The translations under genes were made by a program, and so were the position numbers. Shown here piece by piece: positions 17,147-26,423 of a stretch of DNA of 64,000 bases. The notes under the pieces are model-generated. The model was not told the DNA's origin and did no database searches. It saw only the letters and a program-made list of their open reading frames with translations. Every line of letters starts with the position of its first letter. Position 1 is the stretch's first letter. Location of the stretch: positions 1 to 64,000 of the forward strand of contig MICF01000011.1 of NCBI GenBank assembly GCA_001829785.1, given 5' to 3'. This DNA comes from Sulfurimonas sp. RIFOXYD12_FULL_33_39. GTDB taxonomy: Bacteria > Campylobacterota > Campylobacteria > Campylobacterales > Sulfurimonadaceae.

Positions 17147-18287
17147 AATGCTCTCTTAAAAATCTCTCAACAACGCTAAAAGAGCCAAAAACCAGATATT
17201 TAAACTCGGGCTTTATCTCTTTAAATATGTTATATTCTATCTTTAAGTTCTTTAAAGTGCTTTTAATAGTTTCTATAGATTCAACTCTTTGCTCATTTAT
17301 AGTTATAATCTCTACATGTAAAATAATAGGTTTTAAAATTGATAAAATTTCTTTATAGTTTTTATCTTTATAACTGTTGTAAATAATTATATATTTATCT
17401 CCCTCTAGTGCTTTTACAATGCCTTGTGCCGCCAATACATTATGACCGACGTCAACTATTATATTTTCACTTATTTTGCTAAGCCTTCCAAAGAGAGGCG
17501 GGTTTTTAAAATCATTAGTTTCGTATTTTATTTTTAGAAAATTGAGTGCAGCTATGCCTAGAGTTAAATTATCTTTAAGGTATGGAACAAGTGCCAATCT
17601 ATTTGCTATCTGATTGATTTTTTCTCTGTCTAAATCTTTTATAAATTCATCTACTCTATAAATATTTAAAGCTCTTTGTGAAGCAATTTGTTCTGCAACT
17701 CTATAAACTTCAGGATAACTTTGAGCGGCAATTATGGCGCTGTTTTGAATTGCATTTAGCTTAGTTGTAGCAATTTGCTCAATATTTGAGCCTAAAAAAG
17801 CTTCATGGTCATAGCCTATGGGTGTTACAAGCGTTAAGCATTTTGGAAATACGCTTGTCGCATCATGCTCTCCGCCAAGTCCTGCTTCCATAACCACATA
17901 CTCGCACTCTCTAAAAATTATTATTGCCAAAAGTGTTGTATATTCAAAGTAACTAAGAGACTCGGCATCATCACATGTTAAAATTTTTTGAAGCTCTTGA
18001 TGAGCATTTTCTAACTCCAAATCAGTTGCATTTGAGCCGTTTATCCATACTCTTTCATTAAACTCTAAAATATGCGGCGACGTGTAGTGTCCCGTATCAA
18101 ATCCGATAGAGTAAAGAGCATTTGCTAAAAAACGACCTGTCGTCCCTTTGCCGTTTGTTCCGATTACATGTACAATTTTAGGAGTGCTTAGAGAAGATTT
18201 TATTTTCTCATATATTCGCGGCATACGCGTATAGTCTATCTTCTCATAATATAGCGGTTTTGCTTCTAAATATTGTTTTAATCTCAC
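17139..18287 (-). CDS. folC: Folylpolyglutamate synthase / dihydrofolate synthase
   Basis: 382 residues. It adds glutamate to folates and, in bifunctional forms, to dihydropteroate. The Mur-ligase-type P-loop IGTNGKGTTGRFLANAL is near residue 43, and the ATPase core continues with VMEAGLGGEHDAT, PIGYDHEAFLG and VDVGHN. Length is near the lower end of the family. It overlaps the upstream cyclase gene by four bases (stop/start overlap) and the downstream peptidase gene by eight, inside the conserved operon. Confidence 0.93.
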   Translation of the reverse strand: MRLKQYLEAKPLYYEKIDYTRMPRIYEKIKSSLSTPKIVHVIGTNGKGTTGRFLANALYSIGFDTGHYTSPHILEFNERVWINGSNATDLELENAHQELQKILTCDDAESLSYFEYTTLLAIIIFRECEYVVMEAGLGGEHDATSVFPKCLTLVTPIGYDHEAFLGSNIEQIATTKLNAIQNSAIIAAQSYPEVYRVAEQIASQRALNIYRVDEFIKDLDREKINQIANRLALVPYLKDNLTLGIAALNFLKIKYETNDFKNPPLFGRLSKISENIIVDVGHNVLAAQGIVKALEGDKYIIIYNSYKDKNYKEILSILKPIILHVEIITINEQRVESIETIKSTLKNLKIEYNIFKEIKPEFKYLVFGSFSVVERFLREHYE

Positions 18288-19840
18288 TTATATTCAACCA
18301 TGTCTCTGCCCTCTTTTTTTGCTTTATAGAGGACTTCATCTGCAGATTTTATTAGACCTTGAAGTGAAAAATTTGATTTTCTATCGCTCACTCCGCAGCT
18401 AACGGTTAGTTCTATCCTTTCTTCTTTATACATCAAACGAGCTTTTTTTAACTTTTGCCTTACCTTTTGTGCAAATGCAACTCCGCCATTGGTATCGGTC
18501 TCGCCTAAAATAGCCATAAACTCCTCGCCACCGAATCTTCCGACTATGTCAACACTTCTTGCTTCATTTTTGAGTATTTTGGCAAAAGCAAAAAGGACTG
18601 CATCGCCAGCATCATGCCCGTATGTATCATTTATCGATTTAAAATAATCAAGGTCAAAAAATACAATAGAAAAATTACGTTCATATCTCTCAAACTCTGC
18701 CTCTTTTACATTCATAAACTCATCTAATGCACGTTTGTTATATATTTTAGTTAAAAAATCTTCTTTTGATTGCTCTTTAGCACGCTCAAGCTCTTCTTCT
18801 AAACTCTCTATTTTCTTGCTTAATATTTTAACTTCACTGCTATGTTTCTTTAAATCTTTTGTTAATGCTTGAGTATTTTCTTCCAATGCCACGGCTATAG
18901 TGTATAGCTTTTTATGAGCAACTCCAAAAATTGCATTTGAATTTTCATCGCTTTGCTCGTTATAACTCTCAAGCTCTTTTTTTATCTTTTGAATCTCTAC
19001 CGTTGAATTATCTGAGCTTTCTATCATCTCGATTAGTCTAATTGAGAGCTTGTCAAGTACTCCGTCAATAGATTCAATCATCTCTTTAACGCTCTGTTTA
19101 TCAAGTGCTATTCTTAGTAATATTGCCGATTTAATCTCATCTTCAATAGTTGAACTCTCTAAAATCGCAGGATTACTTTTAATTTTATGGCTAATATCTG
19201 CTATTTTTTCATTTACGCTAGAAGCAATAGAAGGAACAAGAGACGATACTAAAAGTGATGCAATTGTAGAGAGTTCAAGCGTACTTAGGGATTCATTGCA
19301 CATTCTTACCAGATTCAAGTTTTGCACACTTCTTTTTAAGTCGCTACCGTCGATTTCTCCAAGAGCCTTTAATTTATTCAAAAATGTATCATCGTATGTA
19401 GTTATAAAATTTATCCATAACTGTCTATACTGATCAATCTCCGCAACAGATGCTTCTCTGCTTAACAAATCAATACTCTTTTTTGCCAGCTCTGTTGCTT
19501 CTTTGTTATGAAGAACCTCTATTACCTGAAGTACTCTTTTTGTAAAAACTGTTTGTGATTCCAATAAATTTGAACAGTGAGAAGGATTGGTTCTATTTAA
19601 TTTTGATATTAAAAAGTGTGCTAGTTCTGAAATTGTTTTTATATGATATTTTTTTAACTCATTTTGAAACTCTTTATTTAACATAAGAGTAAATTTATCG
19701 AGTTTTGAGCAGTCTTCTACATTAAAACCGGCTTTTGCAGATTCTTTGCAAAAAGCTTCTGTATAAAAATCGGGCGTTAGAAGTTTACCTTCTAACTCTA
19801 ATCTTTTAACGGCATTTTTAATAATCATTTGGATATTCAT
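18284..19840 (-). CDS. Diguanylate cyclase with long helical N-terminal region
   Basis: 518 residues. About 340 residues of helical sequence, ending in a coiled coil (EVKILSKKIESLEEELERAK), precede a GGDEF domain. The active site is intact (FDLDYFKSIND, GRFGGEEF), and an RxxD inhibitory site (RSVD) sits in the usual place before it, so product feedback is expected. No membrane segment or known sensor is seen; the N-terminus may be a regulatory or dimerisation module. It sits between lptE and folC, a position I do not recall being occupied by a cyclase in H. pylori, and overlaps folC by four bases. Confidence 0.92.
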   Translation of the reverse strand: MNIQMIIKNAVKRLELEGKLLTPDFYTEAFCKESAKAGFNVEDCSKLDKFTLMLNKEFQNELKKYHIKTISELAHFLISKLNRTNPSHCSNLLESQTVFTKRVLQVIEVLHNKEATELAKKSIDLLSREASVAEIDQYRQLWINFITTYDDTFLNKLKALGEIDGSDLKRSVQNLNLVRMCNESLSTLELSTIASLLVSSLVPSIASSVNEKIADISHKIKSNPAILESSTIEDEIKSAILLRIALDKQSVKEMIESIDGVLDKLSIRLIEMIESSDNSTVEIQKIKKELESYNEQSDENSNAIFGVAHKKLYTIAVALEENTQALTKDLKKHSSEVKILSKKIESLEEELERAKEQSKEDFLTKIYNKRALDEFMNVKEAEFERYERNFSIVFFDLDYFKSINDTYGHDAGDAVLFAFAKILKNEARSVDIVGRFGGEEFMAILGETDTNGGVAFAQKVRQKLKKARLMYKEERIELTVSCGVSDRKSNFSLQGLIKSADEVLYKAKKEGRDMVEYK

Positions 19841-19849
19841 AATATCTCC

Positions 19850-20374
19850 TTATTTAACTCTAGCTCCCTCGGCAGAAACTTGAGCTACAAAAGATTTAAT
19901 AGCTCTTTGTGCAGCAAAATCAATAGCTTCAAATCTATCTTTATCCGTAACAATAGCATTTGGAACTACCGAAAAGTCATGAAAACCTCTTGTCATATAT
20001 GTTTTGGATAGATTCCTAGTATTTCTTACAATATTTAAAGCAACACTCATTCGATAGGCCGTCACATACCCGTTCTCATCATAAACGATAGGCGAATATG
20101 AAAGCGAAGCAATCTTGATAACTAGATGTGTATCAGATATCGACTTATCTACAAGAGATGCTTGAAATACTTCCAAAACAGCTCTGTCAATTGTATCTTT
20201 CATTGAAACCGTATTTTGCGGATCTTCAGATGAGATAATAACGCTTGTGCTTATTTTCTCTCCTACTACGCTTCGAGCAAACTTGGCACTTGGCTTATAA
20301 CCGCAGCCGCTTATAGTTAAAACAATAAAAAGAAGCGACAAAAGAGTTTTAGAGTTTGCAAAAAATTTCAACAC
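19850..20374 (-). CDS. lptE: LptE-like LPS-assembly lipoprotein
   Basis: 174 residues with a lipoprotein signal (LLFIVLTISGC, lipidated Cys at about 24). The mature part has a small alpha/beta pattern (GYKPSAKFARSVVGEKISTS ...) seen in LptE/RlpB proteins, which plug LptD and deliver lipopolysaccharide to the outer surface. The location beside leuS supports it: lptE adjoins leuS in many proteobacteria. It overlaps the end of leuS by one base. Sequence similarity in this family is low, so the symbol rests on signal, size and context together. Confidence 0.75.
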   Translation of the reverse strand: MLKFFANSKTLLSLLFIVLTISGCGYKPSAKFARSVVGEKISTSVIISSEDPQNTVSMKDTIDRAVLEVFQASLVDKSISDTHLVIKIASLSYSPIVYDENGYVTAYRMSVALNIVRNTRNLSKTYMTRGFHDFSVVPNAIVTDKDRFEAIDFAAQRAIKSFVAQVSAEGARVK

Positions 20375-22845
20375 TAATCCTTAATTACTAAATTAACTAA
20401 CTTCTTAGGAACTACAATCTCTTTTATTATATTCTTTCCTTCAAGCCATTTTGAAGCACTCTCTTTAGCAATAGATATAATATTTTCATCCGATTCGTCA
20501 GAGGCAACCTCTATCTCGCATCTTCTCTTTCCGTTAATAGAGACGCCTAAAGTAATTGTATCTTCAACAAAAACTTCTTCTATAACTTTTTGTACTCTAA
20601 GGTTGTTAAGAGAAAAATATTTACTGCTTATCTCCCAACATGTATGTGGGATTACAGGTTCCATTATTGATGTTAAAATCCAATAAGCTTCACTCCAAAC
20701 ATCACTGTTTGCTTGCAGATTTAACGCATTCATAGCTTCCATAACACCGGCTATCATAGTGTTGAAAGTATATTTTTCACCGTAAACATCGTTCGCTCTA
20801 ACTAATGCTTCATACACTTTTTTTCTTGCAAACTTCTCCTCTTTTGATAAAGAGGAGTGAACGATCGCAGGTATAGTATCCGTTTTATATATGTTTGAGC
20901 TTCTCTCGTAAAATCTTTTTATAAACCTGTAAGCCCCTTCAACAGCGCTGTCATTCCACTCAAGCTCTTGTGTCGGAGGAGCGGCAAAAAGGATAAAAAG
21001 TCTTGCCGTATCTGCACCGTATTTTTCAATCAATGCATCAGGATCAACCGTATTTCCCTTTGACTTACTCATCTTGGCACCGTCTTTTAAAACCATACCT
21101 TGCGTCAATAGTCTCTCAAAAGGTTCATCAAAATCCAAATAACCCAAATCGCGAAATACTTTTGTAAAAAATCTTGCATACAAAAGGTGCAGTATTGCAT
21201 GTTCAATCCCACCGATATAGTGATCAACTCCTTCATGCCCGTTTTGGTGCATCCAGTACTTAATCTGCTCCGCTGAAAATGCCTCGTTCTCCCAGTTTTT
21301 AGGCGATGCACAAAATCTTAAAAAATACCAGCTAGATTCAACAAAAGTATCCATGGTGTCCGTTTCACGGATGGCATCTTTTCCACAAGAAGGACATTTA
21401 CAATGTTTCCAAGTCGTATGATTTTCAAGAGGATTTCCTTCACCGTTAATTAACACGTCATGAGGAAGAGCAACCGGAAGATTCTCTTTTTTCTCCATAA
21501 CGATACCGCAATCATTACAATGAACAAAAGGTATAGGTGCACCCCAATATCTTTGACGTGAAACACCCCAATCTTTTAATTTGTAATTGGTTGTTTTTTT
21601 GCCTATCTTTTTTTCTTCAAAATACTCTATTATCTTTGACTGAGCATCTTTGGAGTTAAGAGTGTTAAAACTCTCCGAGTTAAACAACTCTCCTATTTCA
21701 GTATATGCTTTATCACAGTTTGCTTCGCCTTCAAACGGTTTTATTACCGCATTGATAGGCAAATCATACTTTTTGGCAAAATCAAAATCTCTCTCATCAT
21801 GGGCAGGAACAGCCATAACGGCGCCGCTTCCGTAATCCATAAGAACAAAATTGGCTACCCATACAGGCACCGATTTTTTCGTTAGAGGATGAATAACATG
21901 TAAATTCAGCGGCACACCGCTTTTTTCTTTTTGTCTATCTATAGATGAAGCATTTTTCATCTCATTTATTTTAATAACTACTTCTTTATCTAAAAGATTG
22001 TTCTCAATCATATAAGAAACTATCTCATGCTCAGGTGCTAAAGCAGTATAACTTACTCCGTAGATTGTATCGGGACGAGTAGTAAAAACATCAAAACTTT
22101 TAAATTTGTTATTTAGTTTTTCAAGCGATGCTTCATCAAATGCTAAGTCAAACGCCAAACCGTTTGATTTTCCTATCCAATTCTCCTGCATAGTAAGAAC
22201 TTGCTTCGGCCAACCGCCTTCAAGCTTTTTCAAATCATCTAAAAGCTCGTCGCCATATTGTGTAATTTTAAAGTAGTATTGGTTCATATCTTTTTTGACA
22301 ATAGGCGTATCACATCTCCAGCAACAACCATCAACCACCTGCTCGTTTGCTAAAACAGTTTGATCATGAGGACACCAATTTAAGAACCCTTTTTTACGGT
22401 ATAAAAGACCTTTTTCGTACATGTCTATTATAAAACCCTGCTCGAACTTCGTATAAAGCTCATCACTGGTTGCAAGTTCACGCTCTTTTGAAAAGGAGAA
22501 CCCTAAAGTCTTGAATTCACCCTTCATGTAGTCTATATTGTCGTAAGTCCACCCTTTTGGGTGTGAACCGTTTTTAATAGCCGCATTTTCCGCAGGCATA
22601 CCAAAACTGTCAAAACCGATTGGATGAAGAACATTAAAACCTTGCTGACGGTAATATCTAGCAAAAGCATCACTTAGCGTATAATTTCTAACATGTCCCA
22701 TATGAAGTCGCCCACTAGGAAACGGAAACATACTTAAAATATATTTTTTCTCTTTTGTAAAATCTTCGCTAGGCTCAAAACTTCTATTTTTTGCCCAATA
22801 TTCTTGCCACTTTGCTTCTATGGCTTTTGAACTATATTCCAACAA
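20374..22845 (-). CDS. leuS: Leucyl-tRNA synthetase
   Basis: 823 residues, full length. Class I signatures are [16 protein letters not shown] (HIGH region) and [12 protein letters not shown] (KMSKS). The CP1 editing domain is present ([19 protein letters not shown]), and the C-terminal anticodon/tRNA-binding part ends [10 protein letters not shown]. Charges tRNA-Leu. It begins seven bases after the DUF6394 gene and runs into lptE. Confidence 0.98.
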   Translation of the reverse strand: MLEYSSKAIEAKWQEYWAKNRSFEPSEDFTKEKKYILSMFPFPSGRLHMGHVRNYTLSDAFARYYRQQGFNVLHPIGFDSFGMPAENAAIKNGSHPKGWTYDNIDYMKGEFKTLGFSFSKERELATSDELYTKFEQGFIIDMYEKGLLYRKKGFLNWCPHDQTVLANEQVVDGCCWRCDTPIVKKDMNQYYFKITQYGDELLDDLKKLEGGWPKQVLTMQENWIGKSNGLAFDLAFDEASLEKLNNKFKSFDVFTTRPDTIYGVSYTALAPEHEIVSYMIENNLLDKEVVIKINEMKNASSIDRQKEKSGVPLNLHVIHPLTKKSVPVWVANFVLMDYGSGAVMAVPAHDERDFDFAKKYDLPINAVIKPFEGEANCDKAYTEIGELFNSESFNTLNSKDAQSKIIEYFEEKKIGKKTTNYKLKDWGVSRQRYWGAPIPFVHCNDCGIVMEKKENLPVALPHDVLINGEGNPLENHTTWKHCKCPSCGKDAIRETDTMDTFVESSWYFLRFCASPKNWENEAFSAEQIKYWMHQNGHEGVDHYIGGIEHAILHLLYARFFTKVFRDLGYLDFDEPFERLLTQGMVLKDGAKMSKSKGNTVDPDALIEKYGADTARLFILFAAPPTQELEWNDSAVEGAYRFIKRFYERSSNIYKTDTIPAIVHSSLSKEEKFARKKVYEALVRANDVYGEKYTFNTMIAGVMEAMNALNLQANSDVWSEAYWILTSIMEPVIPHTCWEISSKYFSLNNLRVQKVIEEVFVEDTITLGVSINGKRRCEIEVASDESDENIISIAKESASKWLEGKNIIKEIVVPKKLVNLVIKD

Positions 22846-22851
22846 TTACTC

Positions 22852-23190
22852 CTAATACTCATCACGATTTTTTGAACTCTCTATATAAACCAATCCTACA
22901 GAGAAAAGATTTGCAATTAATGCACCTATAGTTAAAGCTATAGCCCACTCTAAATTTCCTACAATTTCAAGGTAAATAAACGCAGGTATAAGATGTAAAT
23001 CGGCAACTAAAGACGAAGCCAGAAGTTCTGCAGATAGAAGATTTCTTACACCGATTTTTAAAAACGTAGAAACTAAGTTTAAACTGCCCGCAACAAACAG
23101 TGCAACTGCACTATGCTCATACAAAAAGCCTGCGATTGATGTTAAACTCATCAACGAGAAAAATACGTATATTACCTTACCCCAATCCAT
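22852..23190 (-). CDS. DUF6394-type integral membrane protein
   Basis: 112 residues with three or four membrane segments (YVFFSLMSLTSIAGFLY, AVALFVAGSLNLVSTF, LIPAFIYLEIVG, IALTIGALIANLFSVG). It resembles the small membrane protein found next to leuS in H. pylori and relatives. An AAGGTG ribosome-binding site precedes the ATG, and a strong -10 box lies 33 bases upstream. It is therefore the first gene of the leuS-to-mfd operon. The function is unknown. Confidence 0.8.
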   Translation of the reverse strand: MDWGKVIYVFFSLMSLTSIAGFLYEHSAVALFVAGSLNLVSTFLKIGVRNLLSAELLASSLVADLHLIPAFIYLEIVGNLEWAIALTIGALIANLFSVGLVYIESSKNRDEY

Positions 23191-23222
23191 ACCGACACCT
23201 TAGCTTTAAATTAATTGTGCAG

Positions 23223-23228
23223 ATTATA
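23223..23228 (-). promoter_or_regulatory. -10 box of the promoter for the DUF6394-leuS-...-mfd operon
   Basis: Read on the minus strand, ACTTTTTGTATAATCTG contains a perfect TATAAT preceded by a T-rich stretch with TTTTTG, the usual pattern for Campylobacterota housekeeping promoters, which often lack a clear -35. The same core ACTTTTTGTATAATC occurs upstream of yajC. Confidence 0.65.
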
Positions 23229-23264
23229 CAAAAAGTATCTTAAGTAGTGACTGAAGTCTTTTTC

Positions 23265-23453
23265 TCACTTATTTTGAAGTAAATTTTTTTTCATAAATAG
23301 ATAAAAAAAAGCTAAAAACGGGACAAAAATTATACCTATCGACCAAAATACTTTTTGCTTTTTATCTTTAAATTCGCTAGTAAATACTGAAATAATGCTA
23401 TATAGCCAGAAAACTATAAAAAGAAAGAAAATAACTAACGTAACGTTGCTCAT
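23265..23453 (-). CDS. Small membrane protein (PLDc_N-like)
   Basis: 62 residues with two membrane helices (VTLVIFFLFIVFWLYSIISVF and VFWSIGIIFVPFLAFFYLFM) separated by a short Lys-rich loop, the layout of PLDc_N or phospholipase-D N-terminal-like small proteins. The start is well placed behind AAGGAG. It lies 72 bases after secF on the same strand and before the leuS operon promoter. Role unknown. Confidence 0.75.
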   Translation of the reverse strand: MSNVTLVIFFLFIVFWLYSIISVFTSEFKDKKQKVFWSIGIIFVPFLAFFYLFMKKNLLQNK

Positions 23454-23525
23454 AATAGACTCCTTTTGGAATGATTATAGAACTTGTTACATTAATTTAA
23501 TCAAAGAATATAAAGTTAATATACT

Positions 23526-24497
23526 TTACATAACCCCTGATTCAAACTGAGATCTCATTCTCTCTTTTTCCGCTTCTCTTTTTGCTTTTTCGGCAAGTTT
23601 TACATGATAGTTTTTCACATCAAATCCAAGCACTAGTAAAATTGGGGAAGCTACAAAGATTGAAGAGTATGTCCCTACAACAATACCTACTAAAAGAGTA
23701 AATGCAAAAGCGTGAATAATTTCACCGCCGAACATAAAAAGGGTAAATACTACAAAAAGCGTCGTAAGCGATGTCAGAGTTGTTCTTGAAAGTGTATTTG
23801 TTATTGAATCATCAATAATCTCGCTAAATTGTGTATCTCTATTTTTTGTTATACCCTCACGAATGCGGTCAAACACTATAATAGTATCATTTAACGAATA
23901 CCCTAAAATAGTAAGAAGTGCAGCTAATACATCCAGATTTACCTCAAGACCCACTAAAGCAATTGCTCCTGCGGCAATAGAGATATCATGAACAAGCGCT
24001 ATAATTGAAGCTAGCGCAAATCTCCACTCAAATCTAAAAGCAACATAAATTAAGATTCCCAAAATAGCCAAGAAAAGAGACATTATACCTTTTTCTTTTA
24101 ATTCGCTTCCGACTTTTGGACCGACTATATCAACACGGCGAATCTCAAACTCTCCGGTATCTTTAAGTGCCTCACGGGTTACGTCGCCTATATCTACCGT
24201 AACATTTCCGGTAGTAGTTCTCATACGAATAACAACTTCTTCTTTTGAGCCAAACTCTGTTATCGATGCGCCCTCAAAAATTTCATTGCCCTTTAGCTTC
24301 TCTCTCATTGTATCAATAGGCGCAGCACTATTATATTTAACTTGAACTATCGTTCCTCCGGCAAAATCAACACCATAATTGAGACCTTTTGTCGCCAATA
24401 CTACAAAAGAACCTAAAACCATAACTATTGACAAAATCATTGCAAGCTTTGACTTACCCATAAAATTAAAGGTTCTTGTATATTTGAAAAATTCCAT
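23526..24497 (-). CDS. secF: Protein translocase subunit SecF
   Basis: 323 residues. It has the six-helix RND-type membrane layout, a first helix near residue 20, the GGTIVQVKY periplasmic start (VDFAGGT) and the conserved GYSLNDTIIVFDRIREG membrane motif. With SecD it uses the proton gradient to pull proteins through SecYEG. It follows secD with a two-base gap. Confidence 0.97.
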   Translation of the reverse strand: MEFFKYTRTFNFMGKSKLAMILSIVMVLGSFVVLATKGLNYGVDFAGGTIVQVKYNSAAPIDTMREKLKGNEIFEGASITEFGSKEEVVIRMRTTTGNVTVDIGDVTREALKDTGEFEIRRVDIVGPKVGSELKEKGIMSLFLAILGILIYVAFRFEWRFALASIIALVHDISIAAGAIALVGLEVNLDVLAALLTILGYSLNDTIIVFDRIREGITKNRDTQFSEIIDDSITNTLSRTTLTSLTTLFVVFTLFMFGGEIIHAFAFTLLVGIVVGTYSSIFVASPILLVLGFDVKNYHVKLAEKAKREAEKERMRSQFESGVM

Positions 24498-24499
24498 TA

Positions 24500-26065
24500 T
24501 CAGCCCTTAATCCCAAACCATAAAAGGTTATTTTTACTTTTTTGAACTCTATTCTCTAACATCTGATAAATCCCGTGTGTTCCAAGAATTGCCGTAAGCA
24601 TAGAAGCTAAAATACCTATACTTATAGTAATTGCAAAACCTTTGATTGCACCGGTTCCATAGGCATATAAAACGACTGCTGCTATAAGTGTAGTAATATT
24701 TGCGTCCAGAATGGCACGCATAGCATTTGAATAACCGTCTTCAATCGCTTTATGTATAGATACGCCTTCATGCAAAAGCTCACGAATTCGCTCTGAAATA
24801 ATAACATTAGCATCTACTGCCATACCGACAGTTAGAACTATCCCCGCCATTCCGGGAAGCGTAAGAGTAGCACCGAAGAGACTCATAACTGCTAAAATAA
24901 TAAACAGATTTGCGATTAAAGCAATATTTGCGATAACTCCTGCCATTCTATAATAGACAATCATAAACGCTATAACTAAGACAAATCCGCCGATAAGCGC
25001 AATCATACTGGCTTTAATGCTATCAGCCCCTAAACTAGGCCCTACCGAGCGTTTTTCCATTAAATAAATCGGTGCCAAAAGAGAGCCTGAACGAAGAGCA
25101 ATAGCTAAATCTTTAGCTTCCATAACAGTGTAGTTACCGGAAATTTGTCCGCTTCCACCGCCTATACGCTCATTGATATTTGGAGCAGAATAAACTTTAC
25201 CATCAAGAACTACTGCTAATCTTTTTCCAACACTCTTTCCTGTAAAATCTCCGAATATCTCCGCACCCTCTGCATTTAGTGAAAAGTTTATCAAAGGGCG
25301 GTTATTCTGATCAAATCCAACATGAGCATCAGTTAACATTCCTCCATCAAGTATAGGAATTTCTCTAACCAAATGTTTGATTTTAGGATTTGAAGCATCT
25401 TCTAAAATAACATCGCCATAAGATGCGGCATCACTATCGCTCATGCTATAAACTCTACCTGCCCTATCTTCATCAACAGCCATTAACTCAAGTTTTGCGG
25501 CACGTGAAATAAGCTCACGAGCGCGTTGTTCTTCTTCTGCGGTTTTAATACCTGCTAATTCAACAAGAATCTTCTCTTCGCCTTGACGGGCAACTACAGG
25601 TTCGGCTAACCCAAACTGGTCAAGTCTGTTTCTAATTGTCTCTATTGCTTGAGAAATTGCCTGTTCTTGTGTTTTTAGTATCTCTTCTTTGCTAAGACTT
25701 AAGGTAACTTTCTCACCTTCGACAACAACGATAGAACCATTTATTTTAGATAAAAACTCTTTTATAGTTTTTGTATCATCTTTATCTAAAAGAGTAAATG
25801 TCACTCTATTTTCATCAAAACTAAGAGAATCAATCAATATATCTTTTCTCTCTCCGTAATGTTTAATACTTGCCGCAATTGATTTTATACGTGATTTTAA
25901 AGCTTCGTCTGTTTTTACGCCAAGAAGCATGTGCAGACCGCCTTGAAGATCAAGCCCTAGAGTAATTTTTTTTCCATCTTGCATCTGAAGTAGTGACGGA
26001 GCAGAGAAAAATAGACCAAAAACTATAGAGAGTGTAAAAATTACTACGCGATAATTAAGCTTCAT
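24500..26065 (-). CDS. secD: Protein translocase subunit SecD
   Basis: 521 residues. Signatures include GLDLQGGLHMLLGV near the N-terminus, IRNRLDQFGLAEPVV in the periplasmic domain and GMAVDANVIISERIREL in the fourth membrane segment. It overlaps yajC by 11 bases and is followed by secF, the standard operon. Confidence 0.98.
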   Translation of the reverse strand: MKLNYRVVIFTLSIVFGLFFSAPSLLQMQDGKKITLGLDLQGGLHMLLGVKTDEALKSRIKSIAASIKHYGERKDILIDSLSFDENRVTFTLLDKDDTKTIKEFLSKINGSIVVVEGEKVTLSLSKEEILKTQEQAISQAIETIRNRLDQFGLAEPVVARQGEEKILVELAGIKTAEEEQRARELISRAAKLELMAVDEDRAGRVYSMSDSDAASYGDVILEDASNPKIKHLVREIPILDGGMLTDAHVGFDQNNRPLINFSLNAEGAEIFGDFTGKSVGKRLAVVLDGKVYSAPNINERIGGGSGQISGNYTVMEAKDLAIALRSGSLLAPIYLMEKRSVGPSLGADSIKASMIALIGGFVLVIAFMIVYYRMAGVIANIALIANLFIILAVMSLFGATLTLPGMAGIVLTVGMAVDANVIISERIRELLHEGVSIHKAIEDGYSNAMRAILDANITTLIAAVVLYAYGTGAIKGFAITISIGILASMLTAILGTHGIYQMLENRVQKSKNNLLWFGIKG

Positions 26066-26321
26066 CCTCGTACTTTCTAATAACTGAATCTTTAGTCATT
26101 TTTACAATTGTATCTTCGTTTATTTTAACGCTTAAAAAATTCTCTTCAACCTTATGAACTACTACTATAAGCCCGCCGCCCGTAATAACTTTATCGCCTT
26201 TTTTCAGAGCTTCTATCATCTCTTTTCTAGTTTTTGCCTCTTTTTGTTGTGGACGAATAATTACAAAATACATAATTGCAATTAAAAATATAAACGGTAA
26301 TAGTTGACTTAATATCTCCAT
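26055..26321 (-). CDS. yajC: Preprotein translocase subunit YajC
   Basis: 88 residues: one N-terminal membrane helix (LLPFIFLIAIMYFVIIRPQ), then the conserved IRPQQKE and GDKVITGGGLIVVV of the soluble part. It is accessory to SecDF. It starts the yajC-secD-secF operon, with AAGGA upstream of its ATG. Confidence 0.95.
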   Translation of the reverse strand: MEILSQLLPFIFLIAIMYFVIIRPQQKEAKTRKEMIEALKKGDKVITGGGLIVVVHKVEENFLSVKINEDTIVKMTKDSVIRKYEDEA

Positions 26322-26353
26322 GACTCTTAACTTCCTTTGAATAAATTGGAGCG

Positions 26354-26398
26354 ATTATACAAAAAGTAAATTAATAGAAGACTGAAAAGCGCTATAAT
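26354..26398. promoter_or_regulatory. Divergent promoters between yajC and lnt
   Basis: The minus-strand -10 box TATAAT is at 26359-26354, preceded by ACTTTTTG, and serves yajC-secD-secF. The plus-strand -10 box TATAAT is at 26393-26398 and serves lnt, about 26 bases before its ATG. The boxes are back to back in a 102-base gap. Confidence 0.65.
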
Positions 26399-26423
26399 TT
26401 CAAATCATAAACAAGGCTTAAAT

